DNA of 22,293 bases from Bacteroidetes bacterium UBA7692 (GCA_002482725.1 DLGO01000011.1:1-22293), one strand, 5' to 3'; shown: positions 1 to 8,812, numbered from the stretch's first letter. Made by a program: numbers and translations. The notes: generated by a model from the sequence alone, not told the origin.

Positions 1-3000
1 TGTAGCTCCCTGCGCGTATCATGAGCATCAGCAGTTGCTCCGCTGCCTGTTGTGGTCGTAGTGCCGTTTTGCTGGTCGTACTGCCTGAAGCGGAAGTTTA
101 CATCCAGTCCCTGTACAAAGCTGCCCACGAAGTTGTTAAGGTATAGCGATAGCTGGCTGGAGATGAACTCGCCCAACGTATTGGCCACACCACCGCCTAT
201 TGCGTTGCCGCCCTGTATAGAGTTGTTGATGGTATTGCCCGCAGGCAAAAACCTGTTTAGCATCAGTAGGCCAAATACCTGTTTGTTTAGCTCCGTTTCG
301 TTGCTCCTTACTATCTGCAGCCTGTTGTCTACGTAGGTACGTATAGATGGATCCGGGTCTATCAGGCGCAGGTCAAACGATACGCTTGGCTGCTTCAATA
401 CGCCCCTTAGCTTCATCAGCAGCTCCACCGGTATACGGGTCTTGGAGCGGGTCTCTGCATCCGAAAGGGCTGTGCCCGATGATGTTTTTTCAAACAAGTC
501 CGAAATCAAATCATACGGTGCTGTGCGCACATTGTATATCGCATCTATATTCAGCTGCGCCTGATATATATCGCCGGAGAAAATGATGTTGCCACCACGG
601 TTTATTGAGAATGGCTTGTTCACTATGTTCTGCAGGGTAAACAGGTAATCACCACGCTCTATCTCATAGTTGCCATACATGGTTATGTTGCCCGTTTTCG
701 GTATTTCCAGCTTTATATTGCCACGGCCCGAGGCGCGTATTATATCGCCCGACGCAGGGTTCAGGATGATGTCTACCTGACTCTCCGGGGTTATATCCGC
801 CTCTAGTATAAATGTCAGCCCGTTCAGTTTCAGGTTGGCCTTTTTGCTTGCTGTCAGCGAGTCTGCGCCTTTGGTTACGAACTGGTAAAACCCGTACCTA
901 TTGGTCTCTTTAGATGAATTGATGGGTAGCGCAACGTGCGTGCCCGATAGCGTTTGCGCATTGGCGCGTATCACCATATTGTTAAACTGCCCGTTGAATT
1001 TCACCGTACCCCTGGCAAATACCGTTCCGTAAAATATCGGGTTCAGCTTTACTGTAGTGTTCAGCATTTGCAGGTTGTTCGCCACTACTGTTACGTCTAT
1101 GCCAAACCGTTTCAGGTTCCTGTGGTATATGCGCCCTGTGCCTGTGGCTTTTTCTCCCAGGCCACCGCCTATATCTAAAAGTTCTATGGTGCCTAGCTCT
1201 ATGGCATTTTCTGTCAGGGTTACTTCTTCGTTCTTTATGGCGTAGTGCGTATTCAGGTAGCTGACAAAAAGGTCAGCTTCTTTTACCGTCAGGCTTCCCG
1301 TCAGCGTTGGTTTTTGCAGCGTGCCCCCTAGTGTTACTTTACCTGTTGCATTACCCGCTACTGTTTTTACGAACTTGGCAAAGAAGGGATAGTTGAGAAA
1401 ATCCAGGCTTAGGTTATGGATGAAAGCATCTATCTGCATTTCCGGTTTTGCTGCATCCAGCGAGTAGTAGCCGCGTGCCTGTATATCGTTGGAGGAGCCA
1501 AGTATATTGGCATTTATGTTCAACCTGTTTTTGTTGTTATCCAGGTCCGAGTTAACGATGATATCGCCTATCGCTATTTTGCCCAGCGCAAAGCTTTTTA
1601 TGGTAACATCCGCAAGTATCGCAGGTTTCAGGAATACATCTTCGATTTTCACAGAGCCGTTTATCAACCCCGACATGTCCGAATTCTTTGCTGTAAAGGG
1701 CTTGATGAAATCGTTAATGGCAATGTTGTCGAAATGTGCATTGAAGCAGGTGGATGAATCCCCTTTGAAGTAACTGTCAACTTTTATGGAGCGGTTGTCG
1801 CTGCTTACGAACGCCAGGTTGGTAGTAGTTATTTTCTTGCCTGCTATCAGTATGCTGTTGTCCGGCGCAAAGGTCCACAGCTGCTTAGCCAGTACTACCT
1901 CCGATGGCATTATTTTTACCAAAGCAGAACCCTCCTGTGGTGTCAGGAAGGCCGTGATATTTGCTGTATTCTTCTTCACCTTATCCGCAGCCAGCAGGTT
2001 TAGCTTAAAGCTTTCATTGTCGTTAACAGCGGTAAGCCTGAGCGTGTCCAGCAACAGGCTGTCTTTCATATACAGTTTATCGTTCGACAGCATGGCATAT
2101 ACCTGCTGCTTGTCTACCTCTATGTCTATATCGGTATTGCTGGCTCGTATATTGGCAAACTGCAATTCAGGAATTGCCCCCTTAAAAACAAAACGGTTTG
2201 TTTGCGAATTGAAGCTTCCTTCAATCTTCGAATTGCTGATATGGTTGAACTTAGGATGGATGATCCGTGTAAGTAATCCCGGCTCGTAAACCATCAGCTC
2301 AAACTTAAAGTCCTGCGATGAAACGTGTGCTACGTTGATGGTGTTGGAACGTGTAAGTGTTGCTTTTACGAAGTCTGATAATGTAGGCACAAGATTGGTA
2401 AAGGTATAGTTGCCCGTCATGGTGCCGACTATTTCATCTGTCTTAATTATCAGCTGCTTTTGCGTAGGCGAAAATACGTTCGACTCTATCAATGCAAATT
2501 TGATAGGGGCCGTTACGCCCAGCCGGGTAAATTTTGCATCGCGCAACCTAAGCGATCCTTGCAGGTCGTCTATCTTTTTACCTATGAAATCGGCATCTAT
2601 ATTTCCGCTAAGCACAAATGAATCCTTCATCAGGTTCAGCGCACGGAAATCAGCATGGCGTACATTGGCCACAAACCTGAACTCAGGCGTGGTGCCGCGC
2701 AGGTTGGCCATACCGTTGAAGTCCAGATCCAGGTTATTATCATGTACCGCCAGGCTACCCTTGAAGCGCTCATCCTCTATCCTGCCATCCACTGCTATAT
2801 CCTTGTAGGTGTAGCCTTTCAGCCCTACACTGTTTACCTTTCCTTTTATATCTATGTTCAGCGTCTGCAGCGTTAGCCCCGATCCTTTCACTGCTGCATT
2901 CAGCGTTATGCTACCCAGGTTCTGCTCACTTTTGAACCACTTACCCAGGTTAAAATTGTTTAGTGTCAGATCTCCTTTGTAATTGGCATTTTTTGTATTG

Positions 3001-4466
3001 GGGTTGTAGGCAAATTTCAGGTTAGTGACTGCACTGCCTATGCTCGTTGTAAGTGTGCCGTTGGTTACAAAGTCGGTAACAAACCCATCCAGGTTTCCCT
3101 TGAAGTTGATGTTGCCCAGCGTATTGAAATTCTCCGGCAGCTTCAGGCTCGGGTATATACGGCGTATATCTTCTACGGTAGTCGATAGCTTATCTACCCG
3201 GAAGTTGATGGATGTTTCTGTAATCTTTGGCAGCCCGCGCGTAGAGAAGCTTCCGTTGAAAACTGATTTGCCGATGCGAATCTTCAGGTCCCTGCCCCTC
3301 AGGTTATTTATCCTGCCATCTATATCGCCCGATATGTAGATGTGGTTGTGTGCTACCTTATCCAGCTTCTTTACAAAAAAGTCAATGTCCTTCAGTGCTA
3401 TCCTGGTATTGTCAAACTTACCTGTGATGCGCACCTTGTTCAGGAAATCCTTGAAATCCGAAAAATGCTCGTAGGTCAGGCTCAGGTAGTCTTTTATATG
3501 GCTGTTTTGCGTTACCAGGTCCAGGTCCTTCAGTATCACGCCGCTTGGCGATACCTTGGCATCCGTTGCCAGGCTCTTTATCCGGAAGCCCGATTTCTCG
3601 GTGGCACTCATACTGGCTATTTTGGCAAATACCGAATCCTCCACTATGCTTCCCTTGTCTGCCTTTAGCATTATATCCTTTATCAGCATGTGGTTGAAGT
3701 CAATACCCTTTTCCGCATTCGGCTTGGTGATATTGTCTATGCTCACATTTACCTCCTTTGCCTCTACATCGGCAAATGCTATGCTGAACGATTTTGGTAA
3801 TAGATGAAAGAACTTGCCATCGTCAACTTTAGGCTTTCCATTCGGGTTGGTGATTATGGCCACGTCCGCTTTTTCCAGCAGCAGCGAGCTTATATCCAGC
3901 TTGCCTGTTTTCATGCCAAGGTCTTTTATCCCTATTTCTGCAATGCCCACGCGCACTTTTATGTGCGTTTGGTTTTTCCTGTCCAGGAAATCGAAATTGG
4001 TCTGCTCCAGATTTAGTGCCGATAGCGATATGCCCCAATCCAGCTTGGTGGTGGTCGTATCTACTTTCTTCGGTTTCTTTGATTTGAATACTTCGGCGAT
4101 GTTCAGCACCCCAAAGCTATCAGTAGCCAGGTGAACTCGCGACCTTACCAGGGTAATCTCTTTTACGTTTAGCTTCTTATCCAGCAGGCTGAAGAGCCTG
4201 ATATTTACATTCAGCTCACCGCCATATATCATGGTGTCCTTTTGCAGGTCACGTATCAGGTAATCTTTCAGTACGATATTCTTTGGGAAAGCCACATCTA
4301 CCGAGCCTACCTTTACCTCCACGCCCAACGATTTGCTAAGGGTGGCTGCCACCTCCTGAGCAACCCGGGTTTGTACCGCCGGAAACCGCAATGCTATCAC
4401 TACACCGCCTATCAGCAGTACAATAAGAACAAGGAATATTAAGATGCCCCTTTTAATCCAGCGCAA
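1..4466 (-). CDS. TamB/AsmA-like translocation and assembly module protein (C-terminus cut by window edge)
   Basis: A single reading frame runs from 4466 off the left edge, giving about 1,488 codons with no internal stop. The N-terminus is a basic-then-hydrophobic anchor (RWIKRGILIFLVLIVLLIGG), as in AsmA/TamB proteins held in the inner membrane. An AsmA-like start follows, with Val-Ala-Leu-Arg-Phe-Pro and then GVEVKVGSVDVAFPKNIVL. The middle carries repeated short beta-strand phrases such as GDLTLNNFNLGKWF (about 2940-2990). Near the left edge lies a typical TamB C-terminal (DUF490) phrase, SSQLSLYLNNF then GLDVNFRF (about 85-160). The family forms a periplasm-spanning hydrophobic groove implicated in lipid transport or outer-membrane protein assembly. 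The start is TTG at 4464-4466; an in-frame stop lies just upstream at 4485-4487 and no ATG lies between. It diverges from tsaD. Family assignment is firm; the substrate is unknown. Confidence 0.87.
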   Translation of the reverse strand, partial: MRWIKRGILIFLVLIVLLIGGVVIALRFPAVQTRVAQEVAATLSKSLGVEVKVGSVDVAFPKNIVLKDYLIRDLQKDTMIYGGELNVNIRLFSLLDKKLNVKEITLVRSRVHLATDSFGVLNIAEVFKSKKPKKVDTTTTKLDWGISLSALNLEQTNFDFLDRKNQTHIKVRVGIAEIGIKDLGMKTGKLDISSLLLEKADVAIITNPNGKPKVDDGKFFHLLPKSFSIAFADVEAKEVNVSIDNITKPNAEKGIDFNHMLIKDIMLKADKGSIVEDSVFAKIASMSATEKSGFRIKSLATDAKVSPSGVILKDLDLVTQNSHIKDYLSLTYEHFSDFKDFLNKVRITGKFDNTRIALKDIDFFVKKLDKVAHNHIYISGDIDGRINNLRGRDLKIRIGKSVFNGSFSTRGLPKITETSINFRVDKLSTTVEDIRRIYPSLKLPENFNTLGNINFKGNLDGFVTDFVTNGTLTTSIGSAVTNLKFAYNPNTKNANYKGDLTLNNFNLGKWFKSEQNLGSITLNAAVKGSGLTLQTLNIDIKGKVNSVGLKGYTYKDIAVDGRIEDERFKGSLAVHDNNLDLDFNGMANLRGTTPEFRFVANVRHADFRALNLMKDSFVLSGNIDADFIGKKIDDLQGSLRLRDAKFTRLGVTAPIKFALIESNVFSPTQKQLIIKTDEIVGTMTGNYTFTNLVPTLSDFVKATLTRSNTINVAHVSSQDFKFELMVYEPGLLTRIIHPKFNHISNSKIEGSFNSQTNRFVFKGAIPELQFANIRASNTDIDIEVDKQQVYAMLSNDKLYMKDSLLLDTLRLTAVNDNESFKLNLLAADKVKKNTANITAFLTPQEGSALVKIMPSEVVLAKQLWTFAPDNSILIAGKKITTTNLAFVSSDNRSIKVDSYFKGDSSTCFNAHFDNIAINDFIKPFTAKNSDMSGLINGSVKIEDVFLKPAILADVTIKSFALGKIAIGDIIVNSDLDNNKNRLNINANILGSSNDIQARGYYSLDAAKPEMQIDAFIHNLSLDFLNYPFFAKFVKTVAGNATGKVTLGGTLQKPTLTGSLTVKEADLFVSYLNTHYAIKNEEVTLTENAIELGTIELLDIGGGLGEKATGTGRIYHRNLKRFGIDVTVVANNLQMLNTTVKLNPIFYGTVFARGTVKFNGQFNNMVIRANAQTLSGTHVALPINSSKETNRYGFYQFVTKGADSLTASKKANLKLNGLTFILEADITPESQVDIILNPASGDIIRASGRGNIKLEIPKTGNITMYGNYEIERGDYLFTLQNIVNKPFSINRGGNIIFSGDIYQAQLNIDAIYNVRTAPYDLISDLFEKTSSGTALSDAETRSKTRIPVELLMKLRGVLKQPSVSFDLRLIDPDPSIRTYVDNRLQIVRSNETELNKQVFGLLMLNRFLPAGNTINNSIQGGNAIGGGVANTLGEFISSQLSLYLNNFVGSFVQGLDVNFRFRQYDQQNGTTTTTGSGATADAHDTRREL

Positions 4467-4480
4467 GTACGAATAATTTA

Positions 4481-4492
4481 AATACTAGTATT
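4481..4492. promoter_or_regulatory. 12-bp perfect palindrome between divergent tamB-like gene and tsaD
   Basis: AATACTAGTATT is identical to its reverse complement and sits in the 41-base gap between the two divergent start codons. It could be an operator for one or both genes or a chance AT-rich palindrome. A near-match to the Bacteroidota -7 box (TAACCTTG, 4492-4499) for tsaD directly abuts it, which would leave a very short leader. Confidence 0.3.
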
Positions 4493-4507
4493 AACCTTGC
4501 AGTACAA

Positions 4508-5527
4508 ATGAGTACTGTAATTTTAGCCATAGAGTCGTCTTGCGACGATACTTCGGCCTCTATATGCAAAGATGGCAAAATTCTTGCCAACGTTATCGCC
4601 GGACAGGCAGTTCATGAGGCATGGGGTGGGGTAGTGCCGGAATTGGCCTCCCGCGCCCACCAGCAAAATATAGTGCCGGTAGTGGAAGCAGCGGTTAAAA
4701 AGGCCGGTATTGCCATGAGCGACATTAGTGCTGTTGCCTTTACCAAAGGGCCGGGCTTATTGGGCTCTTTGCTCGTAGGAGCCTCATTTGCCAAGGGTTT
4801 CGCCCTGGCCAACAACCTGCCGCTGATAGGAGTACATCATATGCAGGCGCATGTTCTGGCGCATTTTATAGAGGCTCAGCCAAGGTTCCCGTTCTTGTGC
4901 CTTACGGTTTCGGGGGGGCATACCCAGCTCGTTTTTGTTAAGGATTTTTTAGAAACAAAAATTCTTGGCGAAACCATAGATGATGCCGCAGGGGAGGCTT
5001 TTGATAAATCTGCTAAAATGATGGGCTTGCCCTACCCGGGTGGCCCGCTTATAGATAAATACGCCCAAACCGGCAATCCTACCCGTTTCAAATTCAGTCA
5101 GCCAAAGGTAGGCGAGTTCGATTTCAGCTTCAGCGGATTGAAGACTTCCATCCTTTATTTCCTGCAGGCAGAAACCAAAAAGAACCCTGATTTTGTAAAG
5201 GAAAACCTGAACGACCTCTGCGCTTCCATCCAGCATACCATCATAGATATGCTCATGAAAAAGCTAAGTCATACAGCAAAAACCTATAAGGTAAAAGACA
5301 TTGCTATAGCAGGTGGCGTGGCTGCCAATTCCGGCTTGCGTACTGCTGTAAAAAACCTGGCGGAGCAGAATGGCTGGCATTACTTTATCCCAAAGTTTGA
5401 ATACTGCACGGATAATGCCGCCATGATAGCCATTACGGCCTACCACAAATATTTGAAAGGAGAATTTGCCACAATGGACTCCGAGCCAAAGGCACGGTGG
5501 GAGCTAAACTCCCTGTCGGCAGATTAA
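4508..5527 (+). CDS. tsaD: tRNA N6-adenosine threonylcarbamoyltransferase TsaD
   Basis: TsaD transfers the threonylcarbamoyl group from threonylcarbamoyl-AMP to A37 of tRNAs that read ANN codons, working with TsaB and TsaE in the cytoplasm. The 339-residue length is normal for the bacterial family. Visible ASKHA/Kae1 signatures are ESSCDDT (9-15), SGGHTQ (135-140), FSFSGLKTS (206-214), GGVAANSGLR (269-278) and YCTDNAAMIA (299-308). The metal ligands are predicted to be His111, His115 and Asp302, from the HHMQAH and TDN motifs. The ATG at 4508 directly precedes the conserved N-terminal strand, and no upstream start fits. The gene is divergent from the TamB-like gene, a pairing I recall from other Bacteroidota. 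Its stop overlaps that of the convergent small gene downstream. Confidence 0.98.
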   Translation: MSTVILAIESSCDDTSASICKDGKILANVIAGQAVHEAWGGVVPELASRAHQQNIVPVVEAAVKKAGIAMSDISAVAFTKGPGLLGSLLVGASFAKGFALANNLPLIGVHHMQAHVLAHFIEAQPRFPFLCLTVSGGHTQLVFVKDFLETKILGETIDDAAGEAFDKSAKMMGLPYPGGPLIDKYAQTGNPTRFKFSQPKVGEFDFSFSGLKTSILYFLQAETKKNPDFVKENLNDLCASIQHTIIDMLMKKLSHTAKTYKVKDIAIAGGVAANSGLRTAVKNLAEQNGWHYFIPKFEYCTDNAAMIAITAYHKYLKGEFATMDSEPKARWELNSLSAD

Positions 5528-5871
5528 AACTGTTTAAGGAAAACGTAGTCGGACACAAGCGAGCCTTGCTCACCCACGGTGCTGGAACTCATCAGCAGGT
5601 AGCCCTTTTTCTTCAGCATGTTCAATACCTCCGATACCGATTTCAGGTTGGCAGGCTCATTCTTTTCAGAATAAGGCAACAGCTCTTTTATCTCTTGCTC
5701 ACCGGTTTCGTAGGTAATGATGATTTTGGCACCCACATAATAACTGCCCGCCCCTACAAACTTGGTCGTATCAAATACTCTCACGGTTACATATCCGTCA
5801 GTTGCCGAAAATGATTGGGTCATTACCAGGCACATTGCCAGTATCAATATCAGTTTATGCAGTTGCTTCAT
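5524..5871 (-). CDS. Small secreted hypothetical protein
   Basis: I do not recognise this 115-residue protein. Residues 1-22 form a clear signal peptide: Lys/His n-region, core LILILAMCLVM, then polar TQSFSA with cleavage probably around 22-23. The mature part of about 92 residues is mixed, with strand-like segments (YVTVRVF, AKIIITYETG) and one helix-like stretch (SVSEVLNMLKKKG). It has no cysteine after the signal peptide and no catalytic motif that I can name. The gene lies 30 bases downstream of metH on the same strand, but its own -7 box lies in that gap, so it may be transcribed separately. Its stop codon overlaps the tsaD stop by four bases (TTAA), and no terminator is visible. The signal peptide and clean frame argue for a real gene. 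Confidence 0.72.
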   Translation of the reverse strand: MKQLHKLILILAMCLVMTQSFSATDGYVTVRVFDTTKFVGAGSYYVGAKIIITYETGEQEIKELLPYSEKNEPANLKSVSEVLNMLKKKGYLLMSSSTVGEQGSLVSDYVFLKQF

Positions 5872-5884
5872 ATTCTCGTTTGTA

Positions 5885-5892
5885 CAAATTTA
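5885..5892 (-). promoter_or_regulatory. Candidate -7 promoter box for the small secreted gene
   Basis: The minus strand reads TAAATTTG, an exact match to the Bacteroidota -7 consensus TAnnTTTG, 13 bases before the ATG at 5871. Transcription would start within a few bases of the start codon, giving a nearly leaderless message. It lies in the 30-base gap after metH and overlaps a 10-bp palindrome, TTTGTACAAA (5879-5888). I see no TTG -33 element at the usual spacing, so the call is tentative. Confidence 0.35.
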
Positions 5893-5901
5893 ATGCCATG
5901 T

Positions 5902-8613
5902 TTAGTACCCGATATTCGGGCTAAGCCAGCGCTCCATTTCTGCTAAGGTAAGCCCTTTTGCGTCAGCTAGCTGCTGCACCTGGTCTTTACCCACTTTGCC
6001 TATCCCGAAATACTTGATATGCGGCGATGCAAAATACAGCCCGCTTACGCTTGCTGTAGGGAACATCGCATAGCTTTCAGTCAGCTTTATACCGGTATTC
6101 TTCTCTACATCCAGCAGGTCCCATATCACGGGCTTCTCTGTGTGGTCTGGACATGCAGGGTAGCCCGGCGCAGGCCTTATACCACGGTATTTCTCTGCTA
6201 TCATTTCCTCGTTGCTCAGGTTTTCATCTGCCGCATAGCCCCAGTATTCCTTGCGTATGCGCTGGTGCAGGCGCTCAGCCAATGCCTCTGCCAGGCGGTC
6301 TGCCAGGGCTTTTATCAGTATGCTCTTGTAGTCATCATGGTCTGCTTCAAACTCTGCTACCTTTTGGTCTATTCCTATGCCTGTAGTCAGCGCAAATGCT
6401 CCTATATAGTCCGTACCCTTGGTATCGGTTGGCAGTATCTTCACAAACTCACCGCTTTGGTTTTCGTGCAGTGGCTTTATAAAATCCGGCAAAGAAAAGT
6501 TTGGCTGGCTGCCTTGTTTCTTTGTCTGCTGGCGCATAAAGTGCAGGGTCGAAATTGCCTCCGGCATTTCATTGGCATCGGCAGTAGTCGCCGCAGGGAA
6601 CAAGCCAAACACAGCCTTAGCCGTCAGCCATTTTTCCTTTATCAGCTGCTGCAGCATGGTTTGCGCATCGTTGAACAATTTACGTGCCTCATCGCCATAG
6701 CGCTCATGCTCAAATATGCGCGGAAAGGTGCCGCTCATTTCCCATGTACTGAAAAACGGACTCCAGTCGATGAAGTGTACTAATTCATCCAATGGATAGT
6801 CGTCTATCACAGTTACACCCAGCTTTGCAGGCGTGGTGAACTCCTCTTTGCTCCAATCTATTTTATAGCTGTTTTTGCGCGCATCTGCTATGGTCAGCAT
6901 ATCTATGCTGGCTTTTCTGCTGGCGTGCATTTCGCGCATCTCTTCATACTCTTTGCGGGTTTCCTCCACAAATCCGTCCTTCTGCGTTGCGCTTAGCAAA
7001 CTACTCGCCACGGCTACGCTTTTAGAAGCATCCAGCACATATATGGCTGCATTTTTGTACTCAGGAGCAATCTTTACAGCGGTGTGTATCTTAGACGTCG
7101 TAGCACCACCTATCAGCAATGGCTTGGTAAAGTTCATGCGTTGCATTTCCTTGGCCACGTATACCATCTCATCCAGCGATGGTGTTATCAGTCCGCTCAA
7201 TCCTATAATATCTACATCGTGCTTTATGGCGGCCTCCAGTATTTTCTCTGCCGGCACCATTACGCCCAGGTCTATTATTTCGTAGTTGTTGCACGCTAAT
7301 ACCACACCTACAATGTTCTTGCCTATGTCGTGCACATCGCCTTTCACCGTAGCCAACAGTATTTTACCCGCACCACGGCTGCGGCCGTTTTCTTTCTCTT
7401 TCAGCAGGTATGGCTCCAGGTATGCCACAGATTTTTTCATCACCCGTGCGCTCTTTACTACCTGCGGCAAAAACATCTTTCCGCTACCAAAAAGTTCTCC
7501 TACTACATTCATACCTGCCATCAATGGCCCTTCAATCACAGCTAGTGGCTTCTGGTATTTCTGGTATGCTTCCTCTGTATCTACATCGATATATTCTATT
7601 ATTCCTTTTACCAGCGAGTGGCTTAGCCGCTCTTCAACAGTACCATTGCGCCACTCCAGGTCTTCTACTTTTACCTTGCCTTTGCCTTTTACCTTCTCTG
7701 CATATTCCAGCAGGCGCTCTGTGGCATCGTCCCTTCTATCCAGCAGCACATCTTCTACATGCTCCAGCAAGCCCTTTTCTATCTCATCATATACTTCCAG
7801 TTGCGATGGGTTTACTATACCCATATCCATACCATTCTTTATAGCGTGAAAAAGGAATGCAGAGTGCATTGCCTCGCGCACTTTGTTGTTGCCTCGGAAA
7901 GAGAAGGATACATTGCTCACCCCTCCGCTCACGTGCGCTCCCGGCAGGTTGTCTTTTATCCATTTTGTAGCACGGAAAAAGTCCATGGCGTTCTGCCTGT
8001 GCTCTTCCATACCTGTCGCCACCGGAAATATATTCGGGTCGAATATGATGTCCTGCGCTGCAAATTTCACTTTATCTACCAGCACCCGGTATGCACGCTC
8101 GCATATCTCTATCCTGCGTTCGTACGAGTCCGCTTGTCCGTCTTCGTCAAAGGCCATTACTATCACAGCCGCTCCATATCGCTTTACCAGTTTTGCCTGG
8201 CGAATAAATTCTTCTTCTCCCGACTTCAGGCTAATGGAGTTCACGATGCACTTGCCCTGCACGCATTTCAACCCTGCCTCTATTATCTCCCACTTACTGG
8301 AGTCTATCATAATCGGCACCCGCGAAATATCCGGCTCACTCGCTATCAGGTTCAGGAATCGCGCCATGGATTCTACTCCATCTATCATGCCCTCATCCAT
8401 GTTTATGTCTATAATCTGTGCACCGCCTTCAACCTGCTCTCTCGCTACGCTTAGTGCATCCTCAAACTTACCTTCCTGAATCAGCTTCAGGAACTTGGCC
8501 GAGCCCGTAACATTGGTCCGCTCGCCTATATTTACAAAATTGGTTTCCTCAGTTATCACCAATGGTTCCAATCCCGAAAGGCGCAATGGTGGTAAAGTAC
8601 TTGAATTGCTCAT
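5902..8613 (-). CDS. metH: Cobalamin-dependent methionine synthase MetH, lacking the homocysteine-binding domain
   Basis: This protein makes up the folate, B12 and reactivation part of methionine synthase, which passes a methyl group from methyltetrahydrofolate through cobalamin to homocysteine. Its order is: pterin-binding barrel (about 15-290, with NIGERTNVTGS at 28-38, DINMDEGMIDG at 69-79 and MIDSS at 102-106), cap domain (about 320-410), B12-binding Rossmann domain (DVHDIGKNIVG at 426-436 with ligand His428, then SGLITPSL and GGATTS), and AdoMet-binding activation domain (about 580-903, with RPAPGYPACPDH at 813-824 and SYAMFPTASVSG). It has 903 residues against about 1,230 in E. coli MetH; the missing part is the N-terminal homocysteine/zinc barrel. 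The start is intact and precedes a complete pterin domain, so this is a split architecture, not a truncation. No partner methyltransferase gene lies in this window. Confidence 0.97.
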   Translation of the reverse strand: MSNSSTLPPLRLSGLEPLVITEETNFVNIGERTNVTGSAKFLKLIQEGKFEDALSVAREQVEGGAQIIDINMDEGMIDGVESMARFLNLIASEPDISRVPIMIDSSKWEIIEAGLKCVQGKCIVNSISLKSGEEEFIRQAKLVKRYGAAVIVMAFDEDGQADSYERRIEICERAYRVLVDKVKFAAQDIIFDPNIFPVATGMEEHRQNAMDFFRATKWIKDNLPGAHVSGGVSNVSFSFRGNNKVREAMHSAFLFHAIKNGMDMGIVNPSQLEVYDEIEKGLLEHVEDVLLDRRDDATERLLEYAEKVKGKGKVKVEDLEWRNGTVEERLSHSLVKGIIEYIDVDTEEAYQKYQKPLAVIEGPLMAGMNVVGELFGSGKMFLPQVVKSARVMKKSVAYLEPYLLKEKENGRSRGAGKILLATVKGDVHDIGKNIVGVVLACNNYEIIDLGVMVPAEKILEAAIKHDVDIIGLSGLITPSLDEMVYVAKEMQRMNFTKPLLIGGATTSKIHTAVKIAPEYKNAAIYVLDASKSVAVASSLLSATQKDGFVEETRKEYEEMREMHASRKASIDMLTIADARKNSYKIDWSKEEFTTPAKLGVTVIDDYPLDELVHFIDWSPFFSTWEMSGTFPRIFEHERYGDEARKLFNDAQTMLQQLIKEKWLTAKAVFGLFPAATTADANEMPEAISTLHFMRQQTKKQGSQPNFSLPDFIKPLHENQSGEFVKILPTDTKGTDYIGAFALTTGIGIDQKVAEFEADHDDYKSILIKALADRLAEALAERLHQRIRKEYWGYAADENLSNEEMIAEKYRGIRPAPGYPACPDHTEKPVIWDLLDVEKNTGIKLTESYAMFPTASVSGLYFASPHIKYFGIGKVGKDQVQQLADAKGLTLAEMERWLSPNIGY

Positions 8614-8703
8614 TATAATAATATCCTGACATGTTTTAGGCTTGCAACTATAAAAATTGCGGCCTTAATGACCTGTAAAGAAAGCTATAAAAGGGGTTCT
8701 AAG

Positions 8704-8731
8704 CAAAATTAGAGGCAATTGATTTGCCAAA
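8704..8731 (-). promoter_or_regulatory. Candidate metH promoter
   Basis: Read on the minus strand, TTTG (8731-8728) is followed after 16 bases by TAATTTTG (8711-8704), an exact TAnnTTTG -7 box. Spacing is one base below the usual 17-23 for Bacteroidota promoters. It would give an untranslated leader of roughly 85-90 bases before the metH ATG at 8613. The spacer between the two boxes carries the inverted repeat GGCAA/TTGCC. A weaker alternative -7 (TATAGTTG, 8652-8645) lies closer to the gene. Confidence 0.42.
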
Positions 8732-8750
8732 TACTCCTAAGTAATTGGCA
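8714..8750. repeat. Overlapping inverted repeats GGCAA / TTGCCAA / TTGGCA between metH and rpiB
   Basis: GGCAA (8714-8718) pairs with TTGCC (8724-8728). The same central block, read as TGCCAA (8725-8730), also pairs with TTGGCA (8745-8750). The two stems are mutually exclusive as RNA and look like paired half-sites as DNA. They lie between the facing -7 boxes of metH and rpiB. No known riboswitch fits. Confidence 0.4.
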
Positions 8751-8758
8751 GGTATGCA

Positions 8759-8766
8759 TAAATTTG
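8759..8766 (+). promoter_or_regulatory. Candidate -7 promoter box for rpiB
   Basis: TAAATTTG matches the Bacteroidota -7 consensus exactly and lies 46 bases before the rpiB ATG. I see no good -33 TTG at 17-23 bases upstream; the nearest, in TTGGCA, is only 11 bases away. It would also drive the downstream cyclotransferase-like gene. Confidence 0.35.
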
Positions 8767-8812
8767 GCTTTTAGGGAAAGGTATTTTCTATTTATTTGAA
8801 CAAAAATTAGAG

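Noticed and set aside
52..4442. Many plus-strand open frames of 66-167 codons across the left end
   Set aside because: They mirror the continuous TamB-like frame on the minus strand, lie in changing frames, overlap each other and show no recognisable protein features.
6019..8479. Plus-strand frames of up to 254 codons opposite metH
   Set aside because: Antisense shadows of a gene with every expected MetH motif; no family features of their own.
5902..8613. metH as a truncated pseudogene because the first domain is missing
   Set aside because: The start is clean, all remaining modules are complete and motif-intact, and split MetH is a known arrangement in Bacteroidota.
8614..8812. A SAM or cobalamin riboswitch ahead of metH
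   Set aside because: Neither the conserved cobalamin-box nor the SAM-I/SAM-II core sequences are present; only short inverted repeats and promoter-like boxes are seen.
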